A DNA stretch of 64,000 nt from positions 109,731,800-109,795,799 of the forward strand of contig CM056993.1 in assembly GCA_029891345.1 (NCBI GenBank), in the 5' to 3' direction. Position numbers and translations under genes: made by a program. Under the pieces are notes generated by a model, which was not told the origin of the DNA, made no database searches, and saw nothing but the letters and a program-made list of their open reading frames with translations. The number at the start of each line of letters is the position of its first letter. The first letter of the stretch is position 1. Source of the DNA: Dryococelus australis (Eukaryota; Arthropoda; Insecta; Phasmatodea; Phasmatidae). This document shows, piece after piece, positions 46,975-60,889 of the stretch.

Positions 46975-47200
46975 TTTTAACATATTTGTTATTTTTTTAT
47001 GAGTGTAAGGTCACTATGGTTAAGGCCAGCTACATTCGATGTGACAATTCGGATTCAGTATTGTAATTTTTTCCTCAAATTTAATAACATTTTTTATTAT
47101 TTTTGAATTAATAATTTTTTTTTAGTTCGAGGTTACTTTGGTATAGGCAAAATCATCAACATCCATAATGGCTGCCAGAGTCAGTATTGTGAAAACAAAC
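46975..47200 (+). repeat. Two diverged tandem units of about 125 bp
   Basis: The phrase 'tcagtaatgtaatttgtcct' recurs as 'tcagtattgtaattttttcc', each followed by an AT-rich half and 'gaggttactttgg' or 'aaggtcactatgg'. Possibly a further relative of the 118-bp family. Confidence 0.45.
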
Positions 47201-47990
47201 ATGACCGTCGACCCACCTGGTCCATTGGGCCTGACTCTGAGCCATTAGTCTGTTTTGCCACTTTCAGGACTATATGGCTCTTTGATCAAAGAGCCTCGAA
47301 TCCATCTTGTGCTTTAAGGACTCGATCGGTACATTGTTCCATTTTGTTTTTAGGAATTATTTTGTCTAAAAAGCAATTTTGGAGCAAAATCAATTCTTTC
47401 TGAAGTGATTTAGGACTCAGGTTCATTTGTCAATAACACGGCCGCGCCAGGCATTCGAGCGCGACTTCCGGCTGTGACGTCAACCAAGATGGCGGACAAA
47501 TCCAGCATCCTGCTTATTGAATCCTGTCCTAGAAGGCACTAAATGTTACTACTACTAAAGTCCTGTGAGAAGAGAGGACAGGAGACAGACTGCATGACAG
47601 TTCAGTGCCTTGCCCATAAAGACTACCAGGCATTCGATTCACGTACCCGCGTCGCCCTTATCGTTCCCACGCTTATCGTTCCACCGAGACGGCGTCGTTA
47701 TAGTCACTGATTCAGATTTACAGTTGCATCGCACAGTTTCAAGCTGGTCATTTAGCAGGGAATCCACGGCCTGTAAATTGGCCTAGTTTAATCCAGTCGC
47801 ACAGATAATTGTTTGATCCTTGGTTATGTAGCACTAGTTTTATTTTCGCGGCGTCATCCGCGTGAACTACGCCAAACAGTTATTAATTGTCTTTATCGAA
47901 CGACCACTTTGTACACGACATTCCCCAGGTGCTAGACCTACCATTTGCTAGGTGAGCTTACTCTGAAGCAGGCGATGAAGAGCATGAGAA
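47201..47990. other. Spacer with dispersed repeat fragment
   Basis: Includes an AAGATGGCGGAC fragment (about 47465-47535) of the dispersed repeat also at 21.6 and 44.7 kb. No gene recognised. Confidence 0.4.
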
Positions 47991-47995
47991 TCTGT

Positions 47996-48432
47996 TATAG
48001 GCTGTTCATGGTAAAATGAGCACTTTTGAAAGCCCTGCATAGGATCTACTTGTATGCACGTTGTGTATTCCTCCGCCTTATGAAAAATTAACATTGCCAC
48101 GGACTTCGTCACTTTATTCATGCATCGGTCAACTGAAACTGTGAAATTATTAGAAAACAGAATATTTTATAAATCGGCTCATTCTCACACTTCCATATAT
48201 TAAAAAAAAAAAAAAAAAAACAGAAAGCTAATGGCATAATTTAAGTAGACGCAAATGGTTTATTAGCACTTTTTATTCGACGTAGTTATATGGAACTACT
48301 TTCCATCCATCGTTAACAACTTTACTGGGCGCATATCACTCAGTGCGCCCGTTAAAATATATGCGGGCCAGGGCAGTGACTTTTTTCTAAGGTTGGTTAC
48401 AAAAGTGAGCAGTTTATCGTGAACAGTCTTTA
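47996..48432. mobile_element. MITE family A (copy 7)
   Basis: Left end TATAGGCTGTTCATGGTAAA, right end AGTGAGCAGTTTATCGTGAA followed by CAGTCTTTA. A 435-bp element containing a poly-A tract at about 48202-48220. The most complete copy along with that at 39.55 kb. Confidence 0.85.
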
Positions 48433-50200
48433 TCCCTCTAATCTATCCCTGCCACATCTGTCGATTGTCACCGAATCTCACTTATAGCCATGGCGAAACA
48501 GATATTGAGGAGAAATTGTGGTCTGTTAAATTTGAAATGGTACTCGGGTGGAATTAATGGTACGCATGACATGAATATTTATTCTTACGTCCACATCCAG
48601 TGAAGACTGCGGGCTCGATTACATTTTCTTTTCCGAGCCTTTGCTTGGAGACTAGTACTATAGCAACTGTTTGGTGGTAACAGCCTTGAGAAGAAGCTAG
48701 TGTAGTGGCAGGCCGAGAGGCAGGTACTGTTGATGAACTCCAAAGGGTGATGGACTACATCATATATTTTTGCCTACTTTTCAAAGGAAAGAATGTCTTA
48801 TGAGACCACTTTCCTGTCTGTATGTGTATGTCAATGTGTGTATGTATGCGTGTGTGTGTGTACGAGTACGTGCCAAATCCCCCCTTTGTCCCACAATTGT
48901 TTATATAACGAACAGGTAAATTAATTTTAACCGGTGCCGTACAGTAAGGAGGTTCAGTAACCAAGGATCGTATGTGTGCGTAAATGATTCGTAAATCGTA
49001 CAGCGTACTACTAGTTTATGTCGTCATGTTTCATCTTGCTATGGCCGAACACGAAGCCTACAGTTCACTGGTTGTGGTAACTAAACGAGTGCTGTGTAGA
49101 CTACAACAGTCATTAGATATTTTTTGTTTGTAACACCTGAAACCGTGAATTTATGTAGGTCTTAAAATTTCCATTTAATGGAAAGCAGCTTTTATTAAAT
49201 GTTAGACCACTAGGATTATTCTTAGAATTATAGTAATATCGATTTTATAATCCTAAAAGATACAGATTTCAATTTACAAAACCATATAATTGCATAACTA
49301 CCAGTAAATTAATTATTTATTCATTACTGCTGCTAGGTATCTTGAGAAAAGTCCGAAGAATATTGCCAAGGTTTCAAAAGAAACATTTTCTATAGCTCTT
49401 AGTAAGTGATAATTAAAATAATTCTATAATTTCATATTGTATTTAAAATTCACTTACTTCCATTGCATATAAATTAGTGAACTTCTATTATCTTGCATAC
49501 CCTTACATCTTTGGAATAAAACAGTTTGGTGTGAGTTCCGATCATTTTAAGTGCCATTACGTCTTCGATGTGTAAACGAGTTATAAATTTGGTGCCAGAG
49601 TATGAAGATTGCTCTTATCAGTGTTGACATATACATATTGTTACAAATACGTTTTCCAGCTTCTCATAAACCAGTCAGTTTTCAGAATGAGACCAGGCTT
49701 TATCTCTATGACTACACTGCCAGTTTATCTTATCCCAACGAAATAAAGGATGAATATTGTAACATGTTATGGGCGAAAAAGTATCGCAAAATAGTTTTTA
49801 TAGTAATGACTTGGAATAGTAGTAAATTTGCAAAATGAAACCAGTTATAAGATCAGACATTCAATAGGAAAATATAGTTTTTGTAAAGGTAAAACTATTG
49901 GACGTACCGTAAAGTGTATGAGATTAATTTGGGGTTGATAAGTGTAGTTTTACTAAGAAGCCAGCTGGATGTGAAAATTTTTTCCCAATATATACGTCGA
50001 TTGCCACATTGTACCCCATTAAATCTCATTTTCAGGAAGGGGGTTGGGGGAGTGAGCTTTACTTACCCCCATGCTGGAGAAATATGGTTTGGGAGGGGTT
50101 GAAGTTGCCTACATCAATAGCACGAGGCTAGTTTCCACTGACGACCGCCACTGATTTGACTACCTCATTAAGTCATATAAATTTAGATCGACCACAAAAC
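48433..50200. other. Spacer, no gene recognised
   Basis: AT-rich; a GT-rich patch at about 48825-48865. No domains recognised in the open frames. Confidence 0.45.
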
Positions 50201-51330
50201 TACAACTTGTAGCCTGAATTTCGTATCAGTTAGTAGATTCCTGAGATACGACACAATAATACTACATAACAGTGCTATCTTCCAAAATGGCTGACAAATG
50301 AGTTTATATATTAGCTTATTGGTTGCTTGCATAGATAATGCCAGCATACAAAGTTAAGTAGGAATTGATTACATGGTTACATAGGTATAGCGTAGTTGTC
50401 AATCAATTTCATGTGGCTGTCATTTTGAAAATAATAATATGGTCCATTAATAAATGTCAGTTTACATTACATACTCCAGTATTACTTGAGTGTCAAATTT
50501 AGTATGAATCTTTTGATTGCTTATTGAGATATATGACATCATAACTTCATTTTTAAATGGTGCTATCTCCCAAAATGGCGGTCAAAATATGCTATGATTT
50601 GACATATTTGATACTTGTAATAGATACTTTCAGCATAACAATTTTCGTCGTAACTGCTCAAGCGGTGTTATAAATATTGCACATGAACCTAAAATAGATA
50701 TCTTGCCACCATTTATAAAATAAGGGTCTTATCTATTTGAATTGCGTATATGAACATGGCCTTCAAAATTATTATTATAAACTAATTATGGCAGGAATGG
50801 GTTCTATAGTTACCGATATATAGTGTGAAAGCTTTATTTTTCACGTCGCACTATGTTAGAAGATGGGAGATTAAAATCGTTATCACTTTCTAAATTTAAT
50901 TCCTACATCATTCACTGGCAATGTACCAAATTTGGTGTAAATTGGTTAAATGGTCCCCAAGATATAATGAAAGAGTTACATTTTTCTTAATATGCACAAT
51001 GATTCAAAATGGCGAACTAACTAACAACATTATTTGTTTCTAAATTCAGTGTTTACATCACGCACTATCAAAATAACAAATTTGGTTAAAGTCAGTTAAA
51101 TCGTTTTCAAGATGCAATAGAAAAGCTATATTTTTTCAATTTGCAGTATCTTCCAAAATGGCAGACCCATAAGATTATAGCCTACTTATTTAATACTTAA
51201 TTCATGCACTATCAACGTACCAAATTTGGTTAAAATAGCGGTTAAATAGTTTCCGGATTCTAACGTAGTGTCCAAAAATTTTTTTAATTGCCGCCATTTT
51301 GAAAATATGTACCCGGAATGATCAAAAACT
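50200..51330 (+). repeat. Diverged tandem repeats, CAAATTTGGT/AAAATGGC units
   Basis: Five or so degenerate units of about 150-250 bp. Each has 'taccaaatttggttaaaatc', 'aagatataatagaaaag' and 'atcttccaaaatggcgg' type phrases in the same order (for example around 50560-50620, 50930-51020, 51085-51170, 51210-51300). No coding capacity. Confidence 0.65.
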
Positions 51331-51429
51331 TTAAAAGTCCAGTGTTATTACTATATACTATATGTGTACTTAATTTGGTGCGATTTGGTTATCGGGTTAA
51401 AAAGTTATTTGGAGGGGATATACATTCTA

Positions 51430-52160
51430 GACTGACATTCGGGCGATTACGTAAGCTTACATCTTTCCTTCGGAACGTAGGCTAAAAATGAAGTTTCCAG
51501 GAGACTGACTGACTTACTCAGCAACGCATAGCCCAAATCGCTGGATTCAAAAGCACGGAAATTTAGGGATAGCTTTCCGTTAGGATGTAGGCATTCACTA
51601 AATGAGAATTTTTCGAAATTCTACCCCTAAGAGAGTGAAAAAGGGGATAATTTGTCTCCGAGAACACATTTATAGCTCATTAACCCCATAAGATACCGTG
51701 ATGTTCTAAGCTTCGAACGGTTGCCTATATAAATACCTAAAAATACATTTTAGAATTTTTTAAAATTCAATACCTAAGTGGATGAAAATGGGTTAAAACG
51801 AGTTTACGAGAACTCATGAATAGCTCACTAACCCGAAAGATATCGATGTTCTTTGCTTCAAAAGGTTACTTACAGAAATACCAGAATATATATTGTAGGA
51901 TTGTTTTAAATTCAACCCCTAAGAGGGTAGAAATTGTTAAAAATGTGTTTTCGAGAGCTGCTCAAGAGATCATTAACCAATAGCATATCGTTACGCTCTT
52001 TATTAAAAATAATTACTAGTTACGTATATGAGTAAACGGAGGTTTTTAGGATTTTTTTAAAATTCAAACCGTAAAGGGGTGAAAGGTGTAAAATGTGTTT
52101 CCGAGAACTCTATAGTAGCTCAATATCCCGGCGATATATTTTTATGCTCTTGGCTTAGTT
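51430..52160 (+). repeat. Tandem array, about 150-bp unit, plus orientation
   Basis: After a leader ('gactgactgacttactcagc') come four units anchored on 'aaaattcaacccctaagagg' (about 51608, 51760, 51905, 52055). Each continues 'gttttcgagaactcatgaat' and 'aacccgatagatatcgttat'. The same unit occurs in plus orientation at 60.9-61.75 kb and in minus orientation at 62.2-63.5 kb. Confidence 0.75.
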
Positions 52161-55100
52161 TACGTGCATTATAAATTGGTGTACAGTGGAATTGTAGGCC
52201 TATTACTCTGGAACAATTAAAATAATAAAATGCATGCCACATATAAATATTTTGTAACATTTCCTGTAAAACTGCATCATATTGATTGTTGCATTTTATA
52301 GCCACTCGTTTTGAGTAAGCTTTGTTTGAGACGTTTTGACATATCAGTGCTGGTATTGCGAAATTTCAGTTTTCTTTTAAACTCTCTACTTCTTCCGCGG
52401 AGTAACCAAACATTTTGTTATATAAAAAGTGATTCACTTGTTGACGAGAACTGGAATAACCCTTCCTCGTTTGAAATTAAACGCGAATTATAACACTCAA
52501 GCTAGCTGTGATTTATTTTCCTAGATAGCTTCACATGTTTTTGACCTTGTTGGAAATCTATCGACTGGTACTTGAAGAAACATTACCTGTAAAAACACGC
52601 CCTTTATGAAGAGATCAAGTATGAAGCATACGTACTCTCCTATTACAAGTAAAACTTATCACATTTCAGAATTAAATTGCTGCTAAACAGTTAAAAAATA
52701 TATAATTTTGAAAAATATTTATTTTGTAGATTGTCTATTTCGGTCATAAAGATAAAAGATAAAATTATCACACGGAATTTGAATGAATTGCACAGGTTTA
52801 AGTAACCATGTTTTTGTTGCCTTCGTTCTGCTAATCAGAGTCGTCTGCTATTGCCTGGATATAGTGTCATCGTTATTCGTATGCTGATGACTCAATATGT
52901 TGTTTGTTTTGAAAGTCTTATTTCCATCTGCGGAATTCTCAAAGTGTTATTTACGTACCTGTTAACAGTAGCTAATTTTGGCTGGATTTTATTTATTTTT
53001 CCGAAATTTTAACGTCGTATTCCTGGTCTTCTGTGACACACGACAAATCTCAGCAATGGCGTACGTAGGAAATAATATTTCATTCTAAAATTATCACATG
53101 TCTTAATATTTACTTACTTATGTGGTGGTTCCTGTTCAGGATACAACGTTAAGTTTTTGAGCTCCCCATATACAAACTACTTGTGTTTAAAGGGGACGTC
53201 TCATTGTCATATACCGAGTATCTGAACGAAAAATAGTAAACATGCGAGTAACCCTAATGACACAGACACTATTTGTACATGACTCGCTGATAACTCTTCA
53301 TAACAAGCCACCTACGGTAGCTTTTGAGGTTAGACAAAACTTTCGCTGAAGAACAATGAATGAATCACTTGAGATACTTCACAAAGTTATGAGGTGTCCG
53401 GGACTGCCGATCTAACATCAGAATATTACAGCTTTCTGAAGAATTTTATACGCTTGGAGGCGAACCTTGGTGTATTCTGTCAGCTATGTCATGCTTTTTA
53501 TATGCTTCATCTAATTGACTAATTACATTATTAGCTCATTCTGATCTTTCATATAATCTTGTAGTATGACAGTAAAAATTACATCCCGGTAGATATATCT
53601 CTGGAAAATTTAAATGATTTAATGCCTAATTTATTATAAGTTTGTCAGGATGTTCTGTATTCCAAAATGAAAGAATCATAACATTATAACTTCCCCAGCT
53701 TGCACGACGGCCTGCATGATACTTGATGCAACAGCATATTATGACAGTCATACTAAAGAAAATTATTTCCTGAAGACTAAAGAAAAAAAATCGTATTTTT
53801 TACATATAAATACTTTTTATTTGTAAAAGTAATTTCCGTTTTTTTGGTGCACTCGAAATGTTTTATTTTACAATGTCCACCTCGAAATTTTTTTTATTTA
53901 TTTCTTCGGGAGCGTTGTCATAAACTTAAGAAAAAATCTGTCTTCTTGTACAGATGAATCTTTTATAATCTTTTATTTGATTTTGATTAACAAATCAGTA
54001 CATTCATTGGGAGTTTTGTATAATCAAACAAGGGATAGCATAGGAAATTCGCACTGCTTGAGAAAAATGAGTAACACATTTACAGTGCAGCTTCCAGTGC
54101 GTTCGTTGAAATTATTGAGAAAGCATTTGCACACCTTGCCAGACGACTGGTAGGTCACTCACTGCCTGCGATGAAGGAACATAATGAGAATCAGTGAAAA
54201 ACAAGCAGAGATGCATACTTATAGTTACTGCTATACTGGCAATTTTGAATAAGACTTTAACAGGGCGGAGCTAATCTTTCCGAGGTACGCCCGCCGATAC
54301 TAAGTAGACATTTCTACATGTGATGAGAAACAACAGCGCCCGTAATAAAGGAAAGCACCTTTATTGTCACTTTCCCCATATACTTTCCACGGTGCTCTAA
54401 GATAGCTTCAGAAATGTTGTGAGATTTTTTAGAATTTACTGTAATACTCTTTATTATTCGCATGTAGCATATCGAATAAGGGAAAAAGCAGAGTACAAAA
54501 AAAAGTTACGAAGAAGAGGACAATATTGATCAGGAACCATCAGTGCACGGAGTATGTGGCAGTATTGTCACATGATTAAAATCAGACATCGCTTGTAGTT
54601 CACTGAACCAAGAGTAAAGCTCGGCGCTAAATACGAAATCGCTCCACCACTCACCTTTCTCTCTCTCCCTCTATTTCGCTCTCGTTCCTCCTCCCTCTCC
54701 TCTCCAACCAGCATCTTCCACACGGAAGCCCCAAGCCGTGTAGATGCAACCCCATACATTGCAGTGATGTCAGTAGTGGTGTCGTCACTTACCCACATAC
54801 CCATCGTACCAATACTTCCCTTCTTCCCTCCCGCATACGCTAGTCCATCCATTTCCCTCAGGCAAGGATAGGCCTTATCCAAAAAGGAATAGCTCTAACC
54901 CTAGCGGGCAAGAGAAACAAGAAAGGTATAGTATGAACGTGGACCCATGGCTTCGCTAAGCGCATGCAATACAAGCAACAGCTTGCTCTCCTTCACAAAG
55001 TACTCAAAAGTTTGTAGGTGTTAAGATAACATGCATGGACAAGTTATACACATACATTCTAGCAAAAAAAAAATCTAGATTTCGGGGTGAGTACTGCTTG

Positions 55101-55970
55101 TTTAAGGACTGCAGTTATGCTTGTGAGATACACGCTTCACAGAAATAAATTAATATAAGTATAAAAACAATTACATGTTTAACAAATAAATATTTATACT
55201 ACTTTAATGCCTATCGTTTCAACTCAAAGCACTGAAGGCCTTTTACTATTGCACTATTATTAATTCGGTTTTGCTTTCTTTTTTTTATTATTTTAATTCA
55301 TTTTTTTTACTGGGATACCCCGTGTGCAAATAATATAAGAAAAAGAAATAACATGCTATCAACGCATTTTATTACAAAATTATAAATCAGCCATTCCAAA
55401 AATGAGGATTTTGCGTACGATTTAATTCACATGCAGCACATTACACAGGCAGGTATGCATTCTTCCAGGTTAAAAATGCATGCAATCATGCCAAATAATT
55501 TAATTTTTATGTTTATCTTTTTTTGGGCTGAGCACGAAAGCTAAACACGAGCTGGTCAAGCGTGATTCACTGGCGCAAAGGGCAGTACACTACTACATGT
55601 TAAAGCTTCATTGCGGCATGTACACAGAGCAGTAGGGAACCGCTACGGTGTACCCCGTAATCTAAGACCGCTTGAAGCAGGTCCATAAAATGAAGCTACA
55701 CCATAAAATATGGTGGAATTTGCTGAGACAGCTAAGTTAGTACTTATTCTGACAGAATATTATATATTGGTCAATATAAATCTTAACTTTTTTTGCATAA
55801 CATCAACAAACACAAACATCACCAATGTGTCACTACTAAAATTTGTGATACAATAAAGTTCCAATACAAATGTCACTTATTGTGTTTTTATATGTAAAAA
55901 GTTACATAGTAATTTTGTAAATTACTTACTGTTACAATATTACTATATTTTAATGTTGAAAGAGTTCTGC
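52161..55970. other. Spacer, no gene recognised
   Basis: Long AT-rich stretch without recognisable genes, RNAs or repeat structure. The 104-codon minus-strand frame at 54568-54882 includes an Arg/Glu-rich low-complexity run over a CT-rich tract and no recognised domain. Confidence 0.4.
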
Positions 55971-56199
55971 AATTTTTTTATATATAAATATTTTTTAGAA
56001 ATAAACAGAGTGATTGTGTATGACAGCCATTTTTTTTGCTTAAATGATAGCACGAGAGTCGAACGGCAATCTTTACAAGAACAATACTAAATAACAGAAA
56101 CACATAACTCATTAAAAGAGGGATAACCACATTAAAATAATCAAATGCGTGACAAATGGCACACCATTGAAAGTGCAACACCAACAGAGACGTGAGCTT

Positions 56200-56560
56200 T
56201 CACAACCAGGTGACATGAATACCATTGCAGCTCGGTATGACACACATAACATAGGGAAATCACTACTGTGTGACCCCACGACTGTACTGGCATTAACCGC
56301 TGCTACACGACGCAGCATCGAGAGGAAGAGACTTTCGATGTCCGCCTGCGGGTTATCTCCACCCATGCTGCTTCGATGCATGCTCAAAATTCATCCGCTG
56401 TGGCCCGCGGGTTTCCTCTGGTAAGCCAGTCGTCATCCGACCATGAAACACACGTTTTCGAAGGACGAGAGATCTGGTGAACGTGCGGGCGAAGGAAGAA
56501 GTGTGGCATGGTGGTCATTCAGGTAACGTCGAACGATATGTGCCACATGCGGTCGCGTTG
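56200..56560 (-). pseudogene. Tc1-type transposase, C-terminal fragment
   Basis: The minus strand reads 'LNDHHATLLPSPARSPDLS' followed by 'ENV' (about 56460-56530). After a frame change it reads 'PQADIESLFLSMLRRVAAV' (about 56280-56335), matching the pre-catalytic and C-terminal helix blocks of Tc1-like transposases. The N-terminal part is missing or unrecognisable. Both long open frames over this stretch (91 codons each, opposite strands) are explained by this fragment. Confidence 0.65.
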
Positions 56561-58866
56561 GAAATCAAAATTAAGGTTCCTGCCTGCCTGTTGCTTGGAA
56601 TGCGATGCAGAGCGTTTCAAATACTTGTTTTCTCTGCGAAACTATCAAACGTGCGTTCCATGTATTGATCTGCGAAAAGAACACACACTCTTCAAACGAG
56701 GGCTGCTGTGTGCTTTCAAGACGTCACACACATTAAAAGTAGATTTCGGAGCACTCCAAAATTGTTCAAAACTGCTTTTTCTAAGTGTTGTATCTCAAAA
56801 TTTACGCTTCATATATATATACATATGTATATATATCTACTTAAGGGCCTTATATTGAAACTTCTGTGCAGACTTTCCACCAATAAAATAATATGGTCAC
56901 CGCTGTAAGTCCCATAGGTATACGCAGCGTGACGAGAACACTGCACGCCAGTTCAGAGACTCGCGTTTAGTGGCGATGGCGCACTTGATGCGCAGGGCAG
57001 TGTCGCCCTTATCGCTCCCGTATTTCTTAGACTCGAATGCGAAGAAATTCTCTAGGTAGGTGGGAGCCGTATGTGCACACTTCAGTGTTGGCTGTCATGT
57101 GACAGTTTTTCCCTGAATGTCACTTCCATGTACAAACTAAACACTCGTGTTACTTGTTTCGCCCAGCATCCAGAGCAAGCAACTACCCTCCCTCAATTTG
57201 ATGAAATGAAGTTGTATTGCTACGAAACCTTAATTAATACCAGCAACATTTTACCATCGCATGACTAAATATTGCTGCAATAAAGTTATAAACTAAAAAC
57301 TTAACCTAACTCTTAATTTTAAACAATCATTAAAAATCAATTGACGCCCATCCATTTCACAGTCACCAAACTAGCATTTTTCTACAGTGCATTAATACTT
57401 GTTGAATTACATTCGTATGATCTTAACACTGAAGATTTTTAAAGGGATATTCTAAATGCGATCACAAATTATAAACGTCGTATACATAACAGGTAAGGTG
57501 TAAAAATTATAGAAGACGTAACAGTCTCAGTGGAAATAACCTGGAACAAGGAAGTAAAGTGTTAACATTGTTTCACATAATACTTGCATCAAGATTGTCC
57601 TAGTTTATACAGGCGTGTGGAGACGACCTTACAAGATAAAATTTTCTGAGAGAGGAAACCAATATTAAACGAATGAAACTACCGTATTGGGTCCAGCAAC
57701 GCTGTAGGAAGCATCATTAATTAAAAACCTGTACTCTCGTGACCCATGACCACCAAGTTGCACGCATTACAGTGAGAATGTACTGTAAATCGATGGTGCC
57801 TTCATGGCACTGTGAAGAGTCCAATTTTGTCCGCACTGGCCAATTATAACATGGGAAAAATATATAAATTATAAAAGACTGAAATCACAGTGTCCATAAT
57901 GCAATACATCTTACAACTGTCCTTAAAGCGACTTGTAGGTCTTACAGTACGTGTGAAGTCAGTGGAAGTTGCTGCAACCATGTTTTACATGTACCATGAT
58001 TTATGTAAAGTTTAAATTCTAGAGCGATTTCGAGGAAAAAGCAGTGCATTAATGATCGTGATGATCACAAAATCCATCTAACGATGGAATTAAGAATACC
58101 TATAAGCTGGATGTAGCTAGAGTGTCTACCCAACGAGACTGCCATCCCCAACCAAGCAAATCATTAACATGCATTTAAATTTCAGAAAACTATAGGAACA
58201 TGTGGTCCTAGAATTTTTTATTAAAATCGCATGATAATCCTAAATAAGAATATGACTATAGAGCCGTCCTTCTAAGTAAATAATCGCGAGGTGAACCTTA
58301 TCTCCCACAAAGCAGCCCCACGTGCCATCAATACAGGAAATACCATGAAAGACTTCCAAACCATCCACATGTGTTTCTTATAAGTCACCTAAGTAGATAA
58401 TGGCGAATTCCTGCGCTTTTCCGATCGTATGCTGTCTTCGCCACACCAAATTTTGAATCTCTCTAGTCTTCCAGTCCACCAGAAAGTTCCTACAATGACT
58501 TTCAAAAATAAATATTTAATGAAGTCTTGATTGATCTTAACTATGCAGTCAAGTTTTGCTTCACATACTTGGACACCATCTGCTTCAAGTCAATTAGGTA
58601 TTAATTACTTCATTGTGGTACTCAAGGGAATCTAACCTCCTTGCTATACCTTTTAACAGTTCAGGAAATAATTTGTACGACAAGCCTTGTTATTAACCTG
58701 CTTCAAGTATCTCTTACTATGATAGAAAAGCCATAAAATCATTTGTTGGCAATTTTTCTGAGGTTTACTGGTTGGGAGCTGTAACTGCTACCTTCAAGTT
58801 CGGCTTATTTATGGCAGCACTTTAACTGATAATCCAGCAGGGCTGATTTTTCAGTTGTTAAAAAAC

Positions 58867-58870
<4 letters not shown>
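56561..58870. other. Spacer, no gene recognised
   Basis: No recognisable gene or repeat. A TA-rich alternating patch is at about 56810-56840. Confidence 0.4.

Positions 58871-58878
<8 letters not shown>

Positions 58879-58911
<33 letters not shown>
58879..58911. repeat. (TG)n microsatellite
   Basis: About sixteen uninterrupted TG repeats preceded by (TA)n. Confidence 0.95.
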
Positions 58912-58915
<4 letters not shown>

Positions 58916-58969
58916 CACATGTACTGACATAATGCTGGTGCGGATAGTTCCTTACCCCCAAGACAGCCG

Positions 58970-59880
58970 AAAGAACTACATATTCTGGTTATCACCTGTA
59001 TATTTTACCGACGGATGTTGTCTGATGTTATCAATCTCCTCTTGCAGAGGGTGCCCCGGAAGTATTCCTAAGTATTCTAACTGGAAATGGTGAGCAATTC
59101 GCATATCGCCCAACACGTGCAACGTATAGGATATGTAGCACCAGACAGTTCCACTGCAGGTGGAACGCAACCATTTTTAATGTCGATGCCTCCTAACCAG
59201 GAAATGTAATACCCTGCCAGTGCATTCACTAAATAAAGCACAGGCGAAGTTATTTTTTTGGGATTGCTCTTCAGTTGAAGATCCCCAAAATCATAAACAA
59301 ACAAACAATAAATTTATGCTGGACACTCAGTGTTGCATGATCGAAGAATAAGTTCCTCGCCATTTGTCTAGTACATTCTGAATACAAGAACATACCAGAG
59401 GAGCGCCACAAGAATGTGAGTCGCTCCTCTGCCAGGAGAGAATTCATACACAGTCCCAGAATTTAAAGCTACATTTTCTCGAGCCATGCAACAAAACTAC
59501 AAAATCACACCTTTGTGGCAACAGCCCAAGCTACAGACCCAACACGGGCATATCACACTGAGTAGGTTGTTCTAGCAATATTTAAATGAGATTCTGAGCT
59601 TGAGTTAGTAGTCAGCCATCCGAATTGAGAATTCCCAGTTAGCTTTACTGTCCAGCAGGATCCTATTATCTACTTCGGCGAGCTGCCTCTTATCATCCCA
59701 AAAAAAATGCCAGTTTCTCTGGGGAAGATAAGTCTTTAATGGCTACCCCATTAAGGTACACCAGTGAGCAAATAACTGTCTTTCTGAACGAATCGTCCAT
59801 CAGTGGGACTAAATAAATATATTGCAAGGTTTTAGTTATTTGATCAAATGGAAACCTCTCATACTACCTTTAGGATGAAG
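58970..59880 (-). pseudogene. Possible coding remnant, unrecognised
   Basis: Several overlapping minus-strand frames (58976-59170, 59077-59304, and patches near 59640-59800) read protein-like stretches, for instance 'FQLEYLGILPGHPLQEEI' and 'SYLLTGVPLMG'. They shift frame between patches. I do not recognise a family; an old transposon or viral fossil and chance are both possible. Confidence 0.25.
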
Positions 59881-60880
59881 AAGCAAGCAGTTGTCCATTA
59901 AAATGAAACACCTACCTCTCAACCACGAGATGGGGTTCTAGATCATTAATAATGTAGATGGTCACCCTGCCAAGTGAGTCACTTCTGCTTTATCTTTGAG
60001 AGACAACTGCAGAGCTGAGGATAATTATTCCCTTGTCTAAGGGCAAGTCAAATAATCCCCTTTGGAGGTACTTTAAGAAGAATTATTATGTAGACGTTTA
60101 CTTTATGTTGCAGAAAGTCGTAGTCCCACTGCTCCCTCAGCCAGGCTCAGTTTCGTATGGCCACCACAGAAGCCGACGACACGAAACCTGAAGATGGCGC
60201 CCGTATAACTGTTGTACATGACAACTTATGAAGGAACTCTCCTCAATTCACAGCCAAGTACTTCCAACACCAATTCCCACATCGTGAAATAGTGGCTGCC
60301 TGTCAATTATTATCTTAAGTACTCTGCCTGTTATGGTGTGTAACTGAAAAGAAAATATACAGACATATATAAGTAATTACAGCCAAATGTGCCACATGAA
60401 TAAATCTTAGAACACAGTACAATTTATTGAACAATATTAGAAAAAGTATTTGACTGATTCAGACACTTTGAACGTATTTCATGCAAAAATATTTATTCTA
60501 AAGACTTCTTTTGAGGTCTCAAATAAGTAATGTGACATACATATGTTGTTTATATTGACTGAACCCACCCAAACTATTAAACTAGTCTTGCTTCTTTTGG
60601 ACGTCTTTGACGACATCTACACTGTAATGAGTTGTCCTATTCTCGGACCAGGTTCGAACACCAGAACAACTGAGTCCGAGCCATCTTTATATAAATGACC
60701 ATAAGTCCATCTTTCGTGATAAGGAGACAAAATCTTTGCTAAATATTGTTTGTATGTAATATATATGTATAAAAAAGAGACACTTAATTTACTGATTGAC
60801 TGTCTCATCAACACACACCCAAACCATACGACCTATGAATATAATATTGTAGAAGATGGCCTCTATTTAGGGCGTAGTTA
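59881..60880. other. Spacer, no gene recognised
   Basis: Nothing recognisable apart from short AT-rich runs. Confidence 0.4.
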
Positions 60881-60889
60881 CCCGTTTCT

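Noticed and set aside
54568-54882. 104-codon minus-strand frame as a host exon
   Set aside because: Half of it is an Arg/Glu-rich run from a CT-rich tract; no domain, splice or homolog signal could be supported.
56149-56424. 91-codon plus-strand frame
   Set aside because: It is the antisense shadow of the minus-strand Tc1-type fragment.
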